DNA of 64,000 nt from Terriglobales bacterium. GTDB taxonomy: Bacteria; Acidobacteriota; Terriglobia; Terriglobales; Acidobacteriaceae. The notes under the pieces are model-generated. The model ran no database searches. It worked only from the letters and a program-made list of their open reading frames with translations, and was not told the DNA's origin. This document shows, piece after piece, positions 33,580-43,500 of this stretch (position 1 is its first letter; every line of letters starts with the position of its first letter). The position numbers and the translations under genes were made by a program. The stretch covers positions 62,001 through 126,000 of the forward strand of contig DASRFG010000035.1 of NCBI GenBank assembly GCA_035651655.1, read 5' to 3'.

Positions 33580-33610
33580 TCAAGTTCCCGCAGCTTATCG
33601 GGTTTTCAGA

Positions 33611-34414
33611 TTATTTCGGCGCAGACCCCATCGCGGCGGCCGCCGGATCCTCACTGGACAGCCGGCGATAACGCGCCCTAAGGCTTTCGAATTGCCGGGA
33701 ACGATGTAATCCCGAGCGATGGAGCATAAAACGAAACAGCAACCATAGAATCTTCAGACCATATATCGTGCTCTGAAAAAAGCTGGCCGATGAGGCTTCC
33801 GCAAAGTAGCGCACCGGCACGGCAATCTCGCCAATGCGGAACTGTCCCGCCACTGCCTGCGCAATGATTTCCTGATCGAAAACAAACCCATCCGAGTTCA
33901 TCTGGAAATTCACCGTCTCCAGCACGTCGCGTCGGAATGCACGATATCCGGTGTGATACTCGCTATGATTGAGTCCAAACGCCCAGTTCTCTAAATTCGT
34001 CAGAAAGCGGTTGGCAATGTACTTCCACCAAGGCATTCCCTGGCCGACGGCAGATCCCTGCTTGAGTCGCGACCCCAACACCAAATCGGCATTGCCGCTC
34101 AAAATTGGGTCTATGATTTGCGGCAAAAGCGTTGGATCATACTGATAATCCGGATGCACCATCACCACGATTTCAGCGCCAGCGTTGAGGGCTTCTGTGT
34201 AACAGGTCTTCTGATTGGCCCCGTAACCGTAATTACGATTGTGGACAAAAACTTCCAGATTCAGCTTGCTTGCGATGTCCAGCGTTGAATCAGTTGATCC
34301 GTCATCCACCAGGATCACAAGGTGCACCTGGTCTTTGGGGAGTTCCTCGTAAGTCATCCGGAGCGTGCGGCCCGCGTTGTATGCCGGCATCACCACCACA
34401 ACCTTCGGATTCAT
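33611..34414 (-). CDS. Glycosyltransferase family 2, dolichol-phosphate-mannose-synthase-like
   Basis: 267 residues. GT-A fold: 'VVVMPAYNAGRTLRMTYEEL', 'LVILVDDGSTDST', 'NRNYGYGANQKTCYTEALN' and 'VMVHPDYQYDPTLLPQII', where Asp residues fill the metal-binding DxD place; 'YHTGYRAFRRDVLETVNF' follows. It ends in a basic region with little hydrophobicity ('RSGLHRSRQFESLRARYRR'), so it is probably peripheral rather than polytopic. Likely acts on polyprenyl phosphate or in cell-surface glycan synthesis. Its start overlaps the stop of the methyltransferase gene by four bases. Confidence 0.88.
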   Translation of the reverse strand: MNPKVVVVMPAYNAGRTLRMTYEELPKDQVHLVILVDDGSTDSTLDIASKLNLEVFVHNRNYGYGANQKTCYTEALNAGAEIVVMVHPDYQYDPTLLPQIIDPILSGNADLVLGSRLKQGSAVGQGMPWWKYIANRFLTNLENWAFGLNHSEYHTGYRAFRRDVLETVNFQMNSDGFVFDQEIIAQAVAGQFRIGEIAVPVRYFAEASSASFFQSTIYGLKILWLLFRFMLHRSGLHRSRQFESLRARYRRLSSEDPAAAAMGSAPK

Positions 34415-35187
34415 TGCGCGGCTCCCTTGCGCGTCAGGGCGACGAATTGATAGGCGAACATTGTCTTCCAGCGTCGGGCCACAAATGCGCTCATGCCATG
34501 CACCGTGTCTAACATTCTCCCATGATAACGTTCGGGCACTACTAAAGGCAGTGGGGCCGGTGTCGTGGTTAGCTTGAGGACTGTCAATCCAGCTTCCCGC
34601 AACAGCCGTCTAAATGAAGATAGTGTGAAAAAGCGCAGGTGCGTGCGGTCGAGCACGCCTCTTTCCGCATAATCGAATCTTCCCAGGCAGAGTTGCAGGC
34701 GCACCCAGAGATGCGCGGCGTTGGGCACGGAAACCACTGCAACCCCTTCCGGTTTAAGCTGTTGCCGCAAATCTACAAGCACCCGCAACGGATTCTTCAA
34801 ATGCTCCAGCACGTCCGCGCACAGCACCACGTCAAATGGTCCCTCCAGATTCGGAAGTGAATAGTCTAGATCAGCCACAATAACCTTATGGCACTTTCGG
34901 CGCGCCATTTCTGCCAGGGTCGGATCCCCTTCAAGAGCGGTCACTTCGTATCCATGTGTAGTAAGCACCTGCGCCATATCGCCCTGCGCGGCGCCCACGT
35001 CGAGCAGACGCTGGCCCTTTCCCTCCCCGAGCAGCGCAACGATCACAGAGTGGCTGGAATGCCGGTCCTTCTTTACCGGATACGGCACTGCTGCCCAGCT
35101 TGAGTGGAGTGCGGCCGACTCCGAGGTTGGTAGCGCGTTTCCCATCCAGCTTGGACCTTGGTCGCCAGAAATTGGGTGAGAGCCCAT
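34411..35187 (-). CDS. Class I SAM-dependent methyltransferase
   Basis: 258 residues. Motif I 'RLLDVGAAQGDMAQVLTTHG', acidic 'VTALEGDP', and 'FDVVLCADVLEHLKNPLRVL' are typical of Methyltransf_11/UbiG-like enzymes often seen in surface-glycan loci. A C-terminal hydrophobic patch ('TPAPLPLVVPERYHGRML') may contact substrate. It is translationally coupled to the downstream glycosyltransferase (ATGA overlap), so the two probably act on the same glycolipid or glycan. The N-terminal ~25 residues are weakly conserved in look and the start could be internal. Confidence 0.88.
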   Translation of the reverse strand: MGSHPISGDQGPSWMGNALPTSESAALHSSWAAVPYPVKKDRHSSHSVIVALLGEGKGQRLLDVGAAQGDMAQVLTTHGYEVTALEGDPTLAEMARRKCHKVIVADLDYSLPNLEGPFDVVLCADVLEHLKNPLRVLVDLRQQLKPEGVAVVSVPNAAHLWVRLQLCLGRFDYAERGVLDRTHLRFFTLSSFRRLLREAGLTVLKLTTTPAPLPLVVPERYHGRMLDTVHGMSAFVARRWKTMFAYQFVALTRKGAAQ

Positions 35188-35325
35188 GCTTCACACCACA
35201 TTCCGCTAAAAAACTAACGGAAGTCGCACTTGTGTGTGCGCAATAGTTCTTAATGACGTTTGTCTTGCGACTCTAACATGACGCTCGACGAAAAGTCACT
35301 GCACCGATACCCGCTGCAACGCTGG

Positions 35326-35357
35326 TTCAGAGCGGTGAATGTTCAGAGCTGTGAATG
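35326..35357. repeat. 16-bp tandem repeat, two copies
   Basis: TTCAGAGC(G/T)GTGAATG is present twice back to back (35326-35341 and 35342-35357) with one mismatch, ending 11 bases before the stop of the HTH-receiver gene. Its function is unknown. Confidence 0.6.
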
Positions 35358-35368
35358 AAGAGGTTACC

Positions 35369-35992
35369 TCAGCTTGGCAGCAGTACTGAAGACGCGTCAG
35401 ACGAAGACTCCCGTAGCTTGCCCACAAGCACGTCCGGCTCGATCGGCTTTGGTAGCAGCTCAAAGGAATATCCCTGTGCCAGCGCCGTCTTCAGCAACTC
35501 ACTGGTAACCGATTGGCCCGAAAACAGCAATATTCGCGCGTCGGGACACATCTCATGGATCGCCTTTGCGGTCTCAATTCCGTTCATCTGTGGCATGAGC
35601 ACATCGGCGAGAACGGTGTCTGGACAATCCTGCAGTACCAGCCGGATCGCCTCCCGCCCGCCATAAGCGACCTGGGTCTTAAATCCGTGTTCATCAAGAA
35701 TCTGCGCAATAGTATTGGCGATATTTTGCTCATCATCCACTACCAGCACGCTCTGTTTGTGACCGTTGGTCCCGCGTGTCGTCGGTTTTCCGACTACCCG
35801 GAGCTCTTTTTGAATGCGCCGCAGCTCTGCCTTCAGGGCATCTTCCACCCGCTGTGAGCGCCGCTCACCCTGTGCCACGCGGCTTACATACGAACGGTCG
35901 ACCCCAAGTTGTCGTGCTACGCGGCTGTACACTCCTTTGAATAACCCGAATGCTTGCGGTGTCAGGCCTCGATGGTTTTTCTTTTTCTTCAT
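35369..35992 (-). CDS. HTH protein with C-terminal receiver domain
   Basis: 207 residues from the ATG at 35992 (a frame start at 36034 adds 14). The basic N-terminal domain looks like a Cro/XRE-type HTH ('VARQLGVDRSYVSRVAQGE'); the receiver domain (about 75-195) is complete: 'VLVVDDEQN', phospho-acceptor in 'TVLADVLMPQMNG', and Lys in 'ELLPKPIEPD'. The order (DNA-binding first, receiver last) is the reverse of most response regulators and is common in Acidobacteria. No kinase is adjacent. Confidence 0.85.
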   Translation of the reverse strand: MKKKKNHRGLTPQAFGLFKGVYSRVARQLGVDRSYVSRVAQGERRSQRVEDALKAELRRIQKELRVVGKPTTRGTNGHKQSVLVVDDEQNIANTIAQILDEHGFKTQVAYGGREAIRLVLQDCPDTVLADVLMPQMNGIETAKAIHEMCPDARILLFSGQSVTSELLKTALAQGYSFELLPKPIEPDVLVGKLRESSSDASSVLLPS

Positions 35993-36122
35993 TTTTCCGT
36001 CTCTGAATCCCTTGCAAATGCGTCGTAACCGCACCAGTTATGTCTTATAAAGTAGGTTGCTCCCGCTGAGAGCGGAGTTGTAAGCCGCCGTCCCAACGCT
36101 GCAAACGTGGTAATTTTTCGCC

Positions 36123-37328
36123 ATGCAACCTTTTACGCCGGCCGCCCTGGCAGCAGCAACGCTGGTTTGCCTGATGTGGATTTACCTGCTGGTTGGGCGC
36201 GGAAGATTCTGGCGGGTCGGCGTAGAAGCACCAGAAAGAGTCGGGGAACTCAAAGCTAGTGTTGCGGTCATCATCCCGGCAAGGAATGAAGCCGCCTTCA
36301 TCGAGCCAAACCTTGTATCGTTACTGGAACAAACCTGCAACCGCTCGCTTCACATTTTGTTGGTTGATGATGGCAGCACTGACGCCACCGTCCACATTGC
36401 TCGCCAGGCAACTCAAAAAATTGTAAGCCAGGGAGGCGGCCCGGCATCGTTCAACCTCATTCAAGGCCAGCCGCTTCCGCCGGGATGGTCGGGAAAGTTG
36501 TGGGCCATGCAGCAGGGAATCGAAGCGGCTTGCCGGCTCAATCCCACATTCTTCATGTTTTCCGATGCCGACATTGTGTATCGCCCGGAAAACGTAGCTG
36601 CTCTGGTGGCGATCGCTCAGGCCGGAGGCTACGACCTCGCATCGTTCATGGTGAAATTGCATTGCCAAAGCTTCGCGGAGAAGCTTCTAATTCCTGCATT
36701 CGTATATTTTTTCTTTCAGCTTTACCCGCCTTCTTGGATTGCCGATCCCAAGCGCTCCACCGCCGGAGCCGCCGGGGGATGTCTCCTCATCCGCCCTGAA
36801 GCCCTGGCTCGCGCCGGAGGACTCGAAGCCATTCGCAATGAAATTATTGACGATTGTTCTCTCGCCAGAGCCGTAAAAGGCAGCGGCAGCAAGGTGTGGC
36901 TGGGGCTCACAGATTCTGCCAGAAGTATCCGCCCCTATGATTCGTTTCGCACGATCGGCCGCATGATCTCGCGCAACGCCTTCAGCCAACTGCGGCATTC
37001 GACTCTGCTGCTCGCGGTTGCGCTACTTGGACTCACCATCACCTACCTTCTTCCTCCGGCGTTGCTATTCGCGACCCGGCCGCTTCCCGCGTTGCTCGCG
37101 GCCGTAGCGTGGGCGCTGATGACAATCACATATTTTCCGCTCGTAAGGTTTTACCGGCTGCATCCGCTCTGGGCATTGACGCTGCCCGTGACCGCTCTGT
37201 TCTACATGGCCGCCACCCTGCATTCTGCCGTGAGTTTTTGGAGGGGCCGCGGAGGTCAGTGGAAGGGAAGAGTACAGGACCAGAAAATAACCGACTCACT
37301 GGAGAAGCGAAGCCTGAATCCACTCTAG
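36123..37328 (+). CDS. hpnB: Hopanoid-associated glycosyltransferase HpnB
   Basis: 401 residues. An N-terminal membrane segment (about 5-25), a GT-A domain ('VAVIIPARNEAAFI', 'LLVDDGSTDAT', 'GQPLPPGWSGKLWAMQQGI', 'FMFSDADIVYRPEN'), the HpnB-specific 'YPPSWIADPKRSTAGAAGG' and 'IIDDCSLARAVKGSGSKVWL', then three C-terminal transmembrane helices. HpnB belongs to hopanoid gene sets, but no squalene-hopene cyclase is near, so the hopanoid role here is inferred from the family only. It is followed after nine bases by a pseudouridine synthase gene. Confidence 0.85.
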   Translation: MQPFTPAALAAATLVCLMWIYLLVGRGRFWRVGVEAPERVGELKASVAVIIPARNEAAFIEPNLVSLLEQTCNRSLHILLVDDGSTDATVHIARQATQKIVSQGGGPASFNLIQGQPLPPGWSGKLWAMQQGIEAACRLNPTFFMFSDADIVYRPENVAALVAIAQAGGYDLASFMVKLHCQSFAEKLLIPAFVYFFFQLYPPSWIADPKRSTAGAAGGCLLIRPEALARAGGLEAIRNEIIDDCSLARAVKGSGSKVWLGLTDSARSIRPYDSFRTIGRMISRNAFSQLRHSTLLLAVALLGLTITYLLPPALLFATRPLPALLAAVAWALMTITYFPLVRFYRLHPLWALTLPVTALFYMAATLHSAVSFWRGRGGQWKGRVQDQKITDSLEKRSLNPL

Positions 37329-37337
37329 CGGAACCCT

Positions 37338-38141
37338 ATGCCGCGCCCCCACACTCAGCGACGGATCGGCCTGGCCCGGGCCATCTCGAAACTTGGTTAT
37401 TGCTCCCGCGCCCAGGCCGCGCGATTAATTCGCGATGGCAAGGTCAAGCTCAACCACGCCGTCCGTCACGACCCGGAAACTCCCGTCAACCTGCAAGACG
37501 ACGCAATCGAAGTAGACGGCCAGCCGATCGCTGCCGGCCCCAAGACTTACCTCATGCTTAACAAACCCCGTAACGTCGTCACGACCGCTTCCGACGAAAA
37601 AGGCCGCGACACCGTCTATTCACTCCTCTCCCCGAACCTGCCATGGCTCGCGCCCGTGGGCCGCCTGGACAAAGCCAGCGAAGGTCTGCTGTTGCTGACC
37701 AACGATTCAGAGTGGGCGGCGCGCATCACCTCGCCGGAGAGTCACCTCGAAAAGACCTATCACGTGCAGATCGCCGGCATAGCAGACGCCAGGCTGCTCA
37801 CGACTCTGCGCCAGGGCGTCAGCGATCAACGCGACTTTCTCCGCGTCAAAGCTGCCCGTATGATTCGCATCGGCCAGCGCAATACCTGGCTCGAGATTGT
37901 GCTCGATGAGGGCAAGAACCGCCACATCCGCCGCCTGCTGGCGCATCTCAGCGTCGACGTTCTGCGGCTGGTGCGCATCGCCGTCGGACCACTTCAATTG
38001 GGAGACCTACCCAAGCGCGGCTCTCGATTGCTTACCGCCGGCGAGAAGCGGGCTCTGGATGAGGCCATGGCTCTCGCACCTCGGGAACGCAGCCGAAGCT
38101 CGTCGTCAGTCGCCCGCGCCCCTACTCGTAGAAGTTCCTGA
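37338..38141 (+). CDS. rluB: Pseudouridine synthase, RsuA/RluB family
   Basis: 267 residues. An S4 RNA-binding domain (about 10-60, 'ISKLGYCSRAQAARLIRDGKV') is followed by the catalytic domain with 'APVGRLDKASEGLLLLTND' (catalytic Asp), 'KTYHVQI' and 'LDEGKNRHIRRLLAHL'. The family isomerises specific uridines in 23S or 16S rRNA; RluB-type (23S) is likelier than RsuA, but this is not certain. A Ser/Arg-rich tail of about 25 residues ends the protein, overlapping the 3' end of the convergent aldo/keto reductase gene by 20 bases. Confidence 0.88.
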   Translation: MPRPHTQRRIGLARAISKLGYCSRAQAARLIRDGKVKLNHAVRHDPETPVNLQDDAIEVDGQPIAAGPKTYLMLNKPRNVVTTASDEKGRDTVYSLLSPNLPWLAPVGRLDKASEGLLLLTNDSEWAARITSPESHLEKTYHVQIAGIADARLLTTLRQGVSDQRDFLRVKAARMIRIGQRNTWLEIVLDEGKNRHIRRLLAHLSVDVLRLVRIAVGPLQLGDLPKRGSRLLTAGEKRALDEAMALAPRERSRSSSSVARAPTRRSS

Positions 38142-39087
38142 TCCAGCGATACTTTCGGACCTTCTGGAGCACCGCGGGCGGCAGCGGCCCCGCATCCGAC
38201 GCCGCGGCATTCGGGCCCACGTGAGCCGGCGTACGCATTCCCGGTATCACCGTCGAAACCGCCGGGTGGCTCAGACAGAAGCGCAACGCGATCTCCGGCA
38301 GCTGCTCCGGAGTAATACCAAGATCTTTCGTCAGCCGCTGCACGCGCTCCCATACTTGTTGCTTGCGGTCTCCCCCAAAATACTGGTGCCGAAAGTCGCC
38401 CTCCGGAAACTTCGTCTCCGGCCGAATCTTGCCCGTTAGGCTGCCCTCGTCGAAGGGCACACGGGCGATCACCCCAATCTTGTTCTTTTGGCAGTAGGGA
38501 AGCAGCTTGTCTTCAGGAGCCTGATCGAAAATGTTGTAAATCACCTGCACCGTATCAAGGAGTCCGGTCTCAAGACCTTTCAGCGAGTTGTCGGGCTGGT
38601 GATCATTGATGGATATCCCTACGAACCTGGCCTTGCCCGAGCTCTTGATCTCGCGGGCCGTGTCCAGCCACTCTTGTTCTTTCGCCCACTCGTCGGTCCA
38701 CACGTGGAATTGGTACACATCCACGTGTTCGCGTCCCAGGTTCTTTAGGGTCTTATCCAGGCAGGAGAGGACGTACTCTTTTGGAAAAACTTCCTCCAGC
38801 GGGGTGCCTCGTTGTGCCGGCCAGACGAAATTCTTGGGCGGCACTTTGCTGGCAATAACCACGTCCTTGGATTTTCCGAATGCACGCGCCAGAAGTTGTT
38901 CGCTGTGGCCCATGCCATAGGCCAGTGCCGTGTCGAAAAAATTCACCCCGGCATCGCGCGCCGCTTTCAGCGACTTGAGGGAGACTTCATCCTCGGCGCC
39001 CATCCACTCGCTCTTCCCAATTCCCCAGGCGCCGTAACCAATCTCGCTCACCTCGAGCCCCGTCCTGCCCAGTTGCCGATATTTCAT
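38122..39087 (-). CDS. Aldo/keto reductase
   Basis: 321 residues, TIM-barrel NADPH-dependent reductase. 'YRQLGRTGLEVSEIGYGAWGI', catalytic Asp/Tyr in 'FFDTALAYGMGHSEQLL', Lys in 'VVIASKVPP', and His in 'VYQFHVWTDEW' make up the tetrad; 'LSHPAVSTVIPGMRTPAHV' is the cofactor-binding end. Substrate unknown. It ends with a short basic 'YRWIRNFYE' tail. Confidence 0.93.
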   Translation of the reverse strand: MKYRQLGRTGLEVSEIGYGAWGIGKSEWMGAEDEVSLKSLKAARDAGVNFFDTALAYGMGHSEQLLARAFGKSKDVVIASKVPPKNFVWPAQRGTPLEEVFPKEYVLSCLDKTLKNLGREHVDVYQFHVWTDEWAKEQEWLDTAREIKSSGKARFVGISINDHQPDNSLKGLETGLLDTVQVIYNIFDQAPEDKLLPYCQKNKIGVIARVPFDEGSLTGKIRPETKFPEGDFRHQYFGGDRKQQVWERVQRLTKDLGITPEQLPEIALRFCLSHPAVSTVIPGMRTPAHVGPNAAASDAGPLPPAVLQKVRKYRWIRNFYE

Positions 39088-39171
39088 CGCTCGCTCTCAG
39101 CGTCCGCCGCTCATACCAGCGCGGGCGCGCCTGTAGTTTATCGCAGGCGGTTGGGGGCCTCTGCTCCAAGG

Positions 39172-39669
39172 CTAGATCGGCGGGTCGTCCTCCTCCACCA
39201 AGTCGAGGCGTTTGAGCAGGACGGAAACCAGGCTACCGCCGTTGGCGTTCAACTCTTCGTGTTGCTTGATGGAGAGCAGCTCACCAGCAGTCTCAGGATA
39301 GTCCTGGCGAACCAAGGCTTCGGCGACGTCGGGCTGGATCTGCTTCAGATTGTGGGCAGCAGTTTGCAGGGCGTAAAGCATGAGGCCGGCTTTGCGCTCG
39401 GTGAGGGCATCGGTGGTGATGGCTTCGAGCACGCGCATCAGGCTGACCTGGACGGCGGCAGCGTCCTCCAGCGGCGGCAGTGCAATGGGGTGCTGAATAA
39501 TGGGGTGCTGAATAGTGCCTACAGGACGAGCGCTCGTGCGACGGCGCGGACGTTGGCGGAAACTCTGGTGGAAGTGGCAGTAGAGTTTGCCGCGCATCGC
39601 GGGCGACCCGCAGCGCAGTCCATTGATGTGTTTGTGAGAACAACGTGGCACCGACTTTGGCAATTGCAT
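39172..39669 (-). CDS. Cys/His-finger protein of unknown function, copy 1
   Basis: 165 residues. The N-terminus holds C-x9-C-x10-C-x2-H (Cys9 to His33) with the core 'RCGSPAMRGKLYC', a plausible CCCH-type zinc site. After a basic linker comes an alpha-helical region ('LEDAAAVQVSLMRVLEAI' and 'KAGLMLYALQTAAHN'). The same order, finger then 'LEDA' helix then 'K..LMLFALQ' helix, occurs in the gene at 43970-44314, so they are paralogues. A 15-bp tandem duplication (39484-39513) makes the repeat 'IQHPIIQHP' in the linker. The two copies bracket the restriction-modification genes. Function unknown. Confidence 0.7.
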   Translation of the reverse strand: MQLPKSVPRCSHKHINGLRCGSPAMRGKLYCHFHQSFRQRPRRRTSARPVGTIQHPIIQHPIALPPLEDAAAVQVSLMRVLEAITTDALTERKAGLMLYALQTAAHNLKQIQPDVAEALVRQDYPETAGELLSIKQHEELNANGGSLVSVLLKRLDLVEEDDPPI

Positions 39670-39955
39670 TGCGGAACCTATCCCCTGTGGTCTACAAAAA
39701 AGTGGTCTAGAAAACTGACGGTGCTCGCAAGCAGAGCACAGAAGTAGTCTGGAGAAATCGCGGGATATTAAGCAAGGGGAAAGTGGAGTGGAGAGGGAAA
39801 TTCCAGCTGGGCAACGCCCGTCCAGGGACCTACACCTACGGTTTACAAAAAGCAGCGGAGGATCGCAGCCCTTTCTCGCAAGCCGCCCGAGCTAGGAGTA
39901 AGATAATTTGGCATCAGGATGGTGGCGACATCCGTCGAAGTCACCCGGTGATCGC

Positions 39956-40351
39956 ATGATTACATCGGATCTAAATGCAACGTTTGGGTACCCAAGAGAA
40001 TTGTGGGACGCTGCCAAGAAGGAAGGCCTCGCGATTCTCATCCTCAGAGCGCGCGGCGGCGTTATGATCCAATACGGTGAATTCGCTGCTGAGCTGCACC
40101 GTATCTCCTTCGACCCGCACGGTACGGAGTTTCGAAACTTTCTCGGACAGTTGTCGTTCGAGGAAGATGCTGCGGGCCGTGGCATGATAACTGCGATTGT
40201 AGTTCACAAGTCGGACGGCCATCCCGGTCGAGGATTTTTCGCGCTAGCACGGGAGCTCGGGCGGAACGTAGATGACCCTGAGAAGTGCTGGGCTGAAGAA
40301 GTGGCTAGGGTGTTTGCCGACTGGCAGCCACAGGCAAGAGCCGGTGACTAG
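39956..40351 (+). CDS. Hypothetical small protein next to the restriction-modification gene
   Basis: 131 residues from the ATG at 39956. 'ELWDAAKKEGLAILILRARGG', 'IQYGEFAAELHRI', 'FRNFLGQLSFEEDAAGRGM', 'TAIVVHKSDGHPGRGFFALA' and 'WAEEVARVFADWQ' recall a family of small proteins seen near defence genes that have the pattern 'W..A...I.Y..L' and 'L.alVv.k..g.PG.GF'. I cannot name a verified function. It lies 230 bases upstream of the large RM enzyme gene on the same strand. The 286 bases before it contain no gene. Confidence 0.6.
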   Translation: MITSDLNATFGYPRELWDAAKKEGLAILILRARGGVMIQYGEFAAELHRISFDPHGTEFRNFLGQLSFEEDAAGRGMITAIVVHKSDGHPGRGFFALARELGRNVDDPEKCWAEEVARVFADWQPQARAGD

Positions 40352-40581
40352 CGATACACGTAAGTCCTCCGGTTACGGACTTCTGCACGCGTTTTGCCCA
40401 ACTGCTAACACCCTGTCATCCTGAGTGAGGCGCGACTAAAAAAGAAGAGCGCCGAACGTCAGGACCTTGCGTTTAGCTCCAACGAGCCGCCCAGCTAACA
40501 CCTGACCACTAGAACCGGAACGGAATCCTTAAAACAACCCCCGCGCCCTATTCCAATGCTAGACTGTGCCCACCATCTAAT

Positions 40582-43500
40582 ATGCAACACCTGAATCTCA
40601 AGCCCAACCACAAGCCGGTTAAAGATTATTACGCCGCCCTTGGTCAATATGGACATCTGTACGTCGACCACGAAATGGCAGTTCGCTCCGCCTTCGGTGC
40701 CCTACTGGAGAAGTGCGCCCGTCAGTTTGACTGGACACTAGTTCCGGAATACTTATTCAAGCGGCCAAAGGCGTCACCGCTTCGGGTTGACGGCGCCCTG
40801 CTCGACACATTCCGTCTTGCCCGTGGCTACTGGGAAGCCAAGGACGAACATGACGACCTCGCCAAGGAGGCGCAAAGGAAGCTCGAGCTCGGTTACCCAC
40901 GAACAAACATGCTATTCCAAGCGCCCGAGCGCGCCATTCTCTGGCAGGGCGGTGTTCGCAAACTCGACGAAGATATATCACGTCCGCAGGCGTTGGTCGA
41001 TGTTCTTAAACAGTTCTTCGACTACCGCGAGCCCCACCATCAGGAATGGGAGGACGCGGTTCAAGATTTTTCATCTCGGCTGCCTGAGATTGGAGACGCT
41101 GCAAAAGCACTCATCGAAAGGGAAAGGCGTACCAATCTAGCGTTCGTCGAGAGCTTTGATGCTTTTTATGAACTCTGCCGCCAAACAATCAATCCCAACC
41201 TCAGCAAAGATGCAGTTGAAGGAATGCTCATCCAGCACCTTCTCACGGAACGCATCTTCCGCAAAATTTTCGATAATCCTGATTTTACGCGCCGCAATGT
41301 CATCGCCGTCGAGATTGAAAAAGTCATATACACCCTCACCGCGCGGGCTTTCAACCGGGATGCATTCCTGCGCGACCTTGATCGTTTTTACAAGGCCATC
41401 GAACTAAACGCCCAAGATGCCAAGGACTACTCGGAAAAACAAACGTTCTTGAACACGGTCTACGAGCGCTTTTTCCAGGGCTATTCGCCTAAAGAAGCAG
41501 ATACCCATGGAATTGTCTATACGCCGCAACCCATCGTTAATTTTATGGTGCGTAGTGTCGAGGAAATCCTGCAGAAGGAATTTGGCCGCTCCTTAAGCGA
41601 CAAGGAAGTACATATTCTCGACCCATTCGTGGGCACTGGCAATTTCATCATGCGCGTGATGAAGGAAATTAAGACCTCCGCCCTGCCGCATAAGTACGGA
41701 AATGAACTCCACTGCAATGAGGTCATGCTTTTGCCTTACTATCTTGCCAGCATGAATATCGAACACGAATATTTGGAGCGCATAGGTGAGTACAAGCCAT
41801 TTCCTGGAATCTGTCTTGTGGACACATTCGAGCTTGCTGAGCCAGAGCAGCCATCGCTCGGATTTATGACCGCCGAAAATGCAGTACGCGTGAGGCGACA
41901 GAAAGAATCTCCGATTTTTGTCATTCTGGGCAATCCGCCTTATAACGCCTGGCAGGTGGACGAAAACGATAACAACAAAAATAGAAAATATCGCACGCTG
42001 GATGCCAAAATATCTTCCACGTACCGGAAAGATTCCAAGGCAGGTCTTACCATCGCGGTCAATGACCCATATGTAAAGGCAATACGCTGGGCATCTGACC
42101 GCATCGGCGAAGAGGGGATCGTGGCATTTGTGACCAATAACAGCTTCATAGATCAAGCTGCCTTTGATGGAATGCGCAAACACCTGGCCCAGGATTTCAG
42201 CTCGATATATCTTCTTGACTTGGGCGGAAACGTTAGAAAGAACCCCAAGCTCTCGGGAACGATAAACAACGTGTTCGGAATCCAGGTCGGTGTAGGAATT
42301 AGCTTGTTCATACGACACAAAATGTCCGCGAGTCAGGAACATGAATTATGGTACGCCCGAGTGGACGAATGGTGGCGTAAAGAGCAAAAATACAATTTTC
42401 TCGATGCCGCAGGAGCCAGGGCACGCATTGACTGGAGCCGAATTGTACCGGACTCGAAGTTCAACTGGCTTACGACCGGGCTGCGGAAAGAGTTCGGCTT
42501 GTTCCTGCCCCTCGGAAATAAAGAAACCAAATTTTCCGACGAAGGGCGCACAATATATGGCGTATTTAGCAACGGCGTAAAAACCAACCGCGACGCGTGG
42601 GTCTACAATTTTTCGCGTAGTAATCTAGAAGCAAACATGCAGCGCATGGTCGAAAACTATAATCGGGAAGTCATTCGGCTCCGCCATGCGAATCCTCAAC
42701 CAAAGAATATCGATGAGTTTCTGGACCCCGATCCAAGACGCATCGGTTGGAGTGGGGATCTAAAAGCTGCTGCTAAGCGCGGCGAGCTTGCTGAGTACAC
42801 TACGACTCGGATCAGGAGGGCATTGTACCGCCCTTTCACCGAATGCACCTTCTATTTTGACAGGTTACTCAACAACAGTGTCTATCAGTTCCCGACCATT
42901 TTTCCTGACGAGAACTCGGAGCAAGAGAACCGGGCTATCTGTTTGCCCGGCATTGGCAACCGTATGGGATACAGCTGTTTTGTAACGGCTCGCATTCCGG
43001 CACTAGATTTCGCATTCGAGAAAGCACAGTGCTTTCCCTTCTATACCTATGCTGAAAGTGGCGGTAACCGCCGGGAGAACATCACGGACTGGGCACTGGA
43101 CCAGTTCCGTTCCCACTACAACGCTTCAATCAACAAATGGCAAATCTTTTATTATGTTTATGCCATTCTGCATCATCCAGCATATCGCGAGCGCTACCAA
43201 GCGAATCTAAAACGAGAACTGCCCCATATCCCCTTTGCGCCTGACTTCAATGCCTTCTCCAATGCAGGCGAGCGCCTGGCTGGCCTGCATATTAATTACC
43301 AAAAGCAGAAAGAATATCCGCTAGAAAAGATGGAAAAGCCAGGAGAAAAACTCGACTGGCGTGTTGAAAAAATGCGGCTAAGTCGCGACAAAACATCTGT
43401 CTTCTACAACCGGTTCCTGACTTTGAGGGGTATTCCTTCGGAAGCGTTCGAGTACCGCCTCGGAAACCGCTCAGCCTTGGAATGGATCATTGATCAGTAT

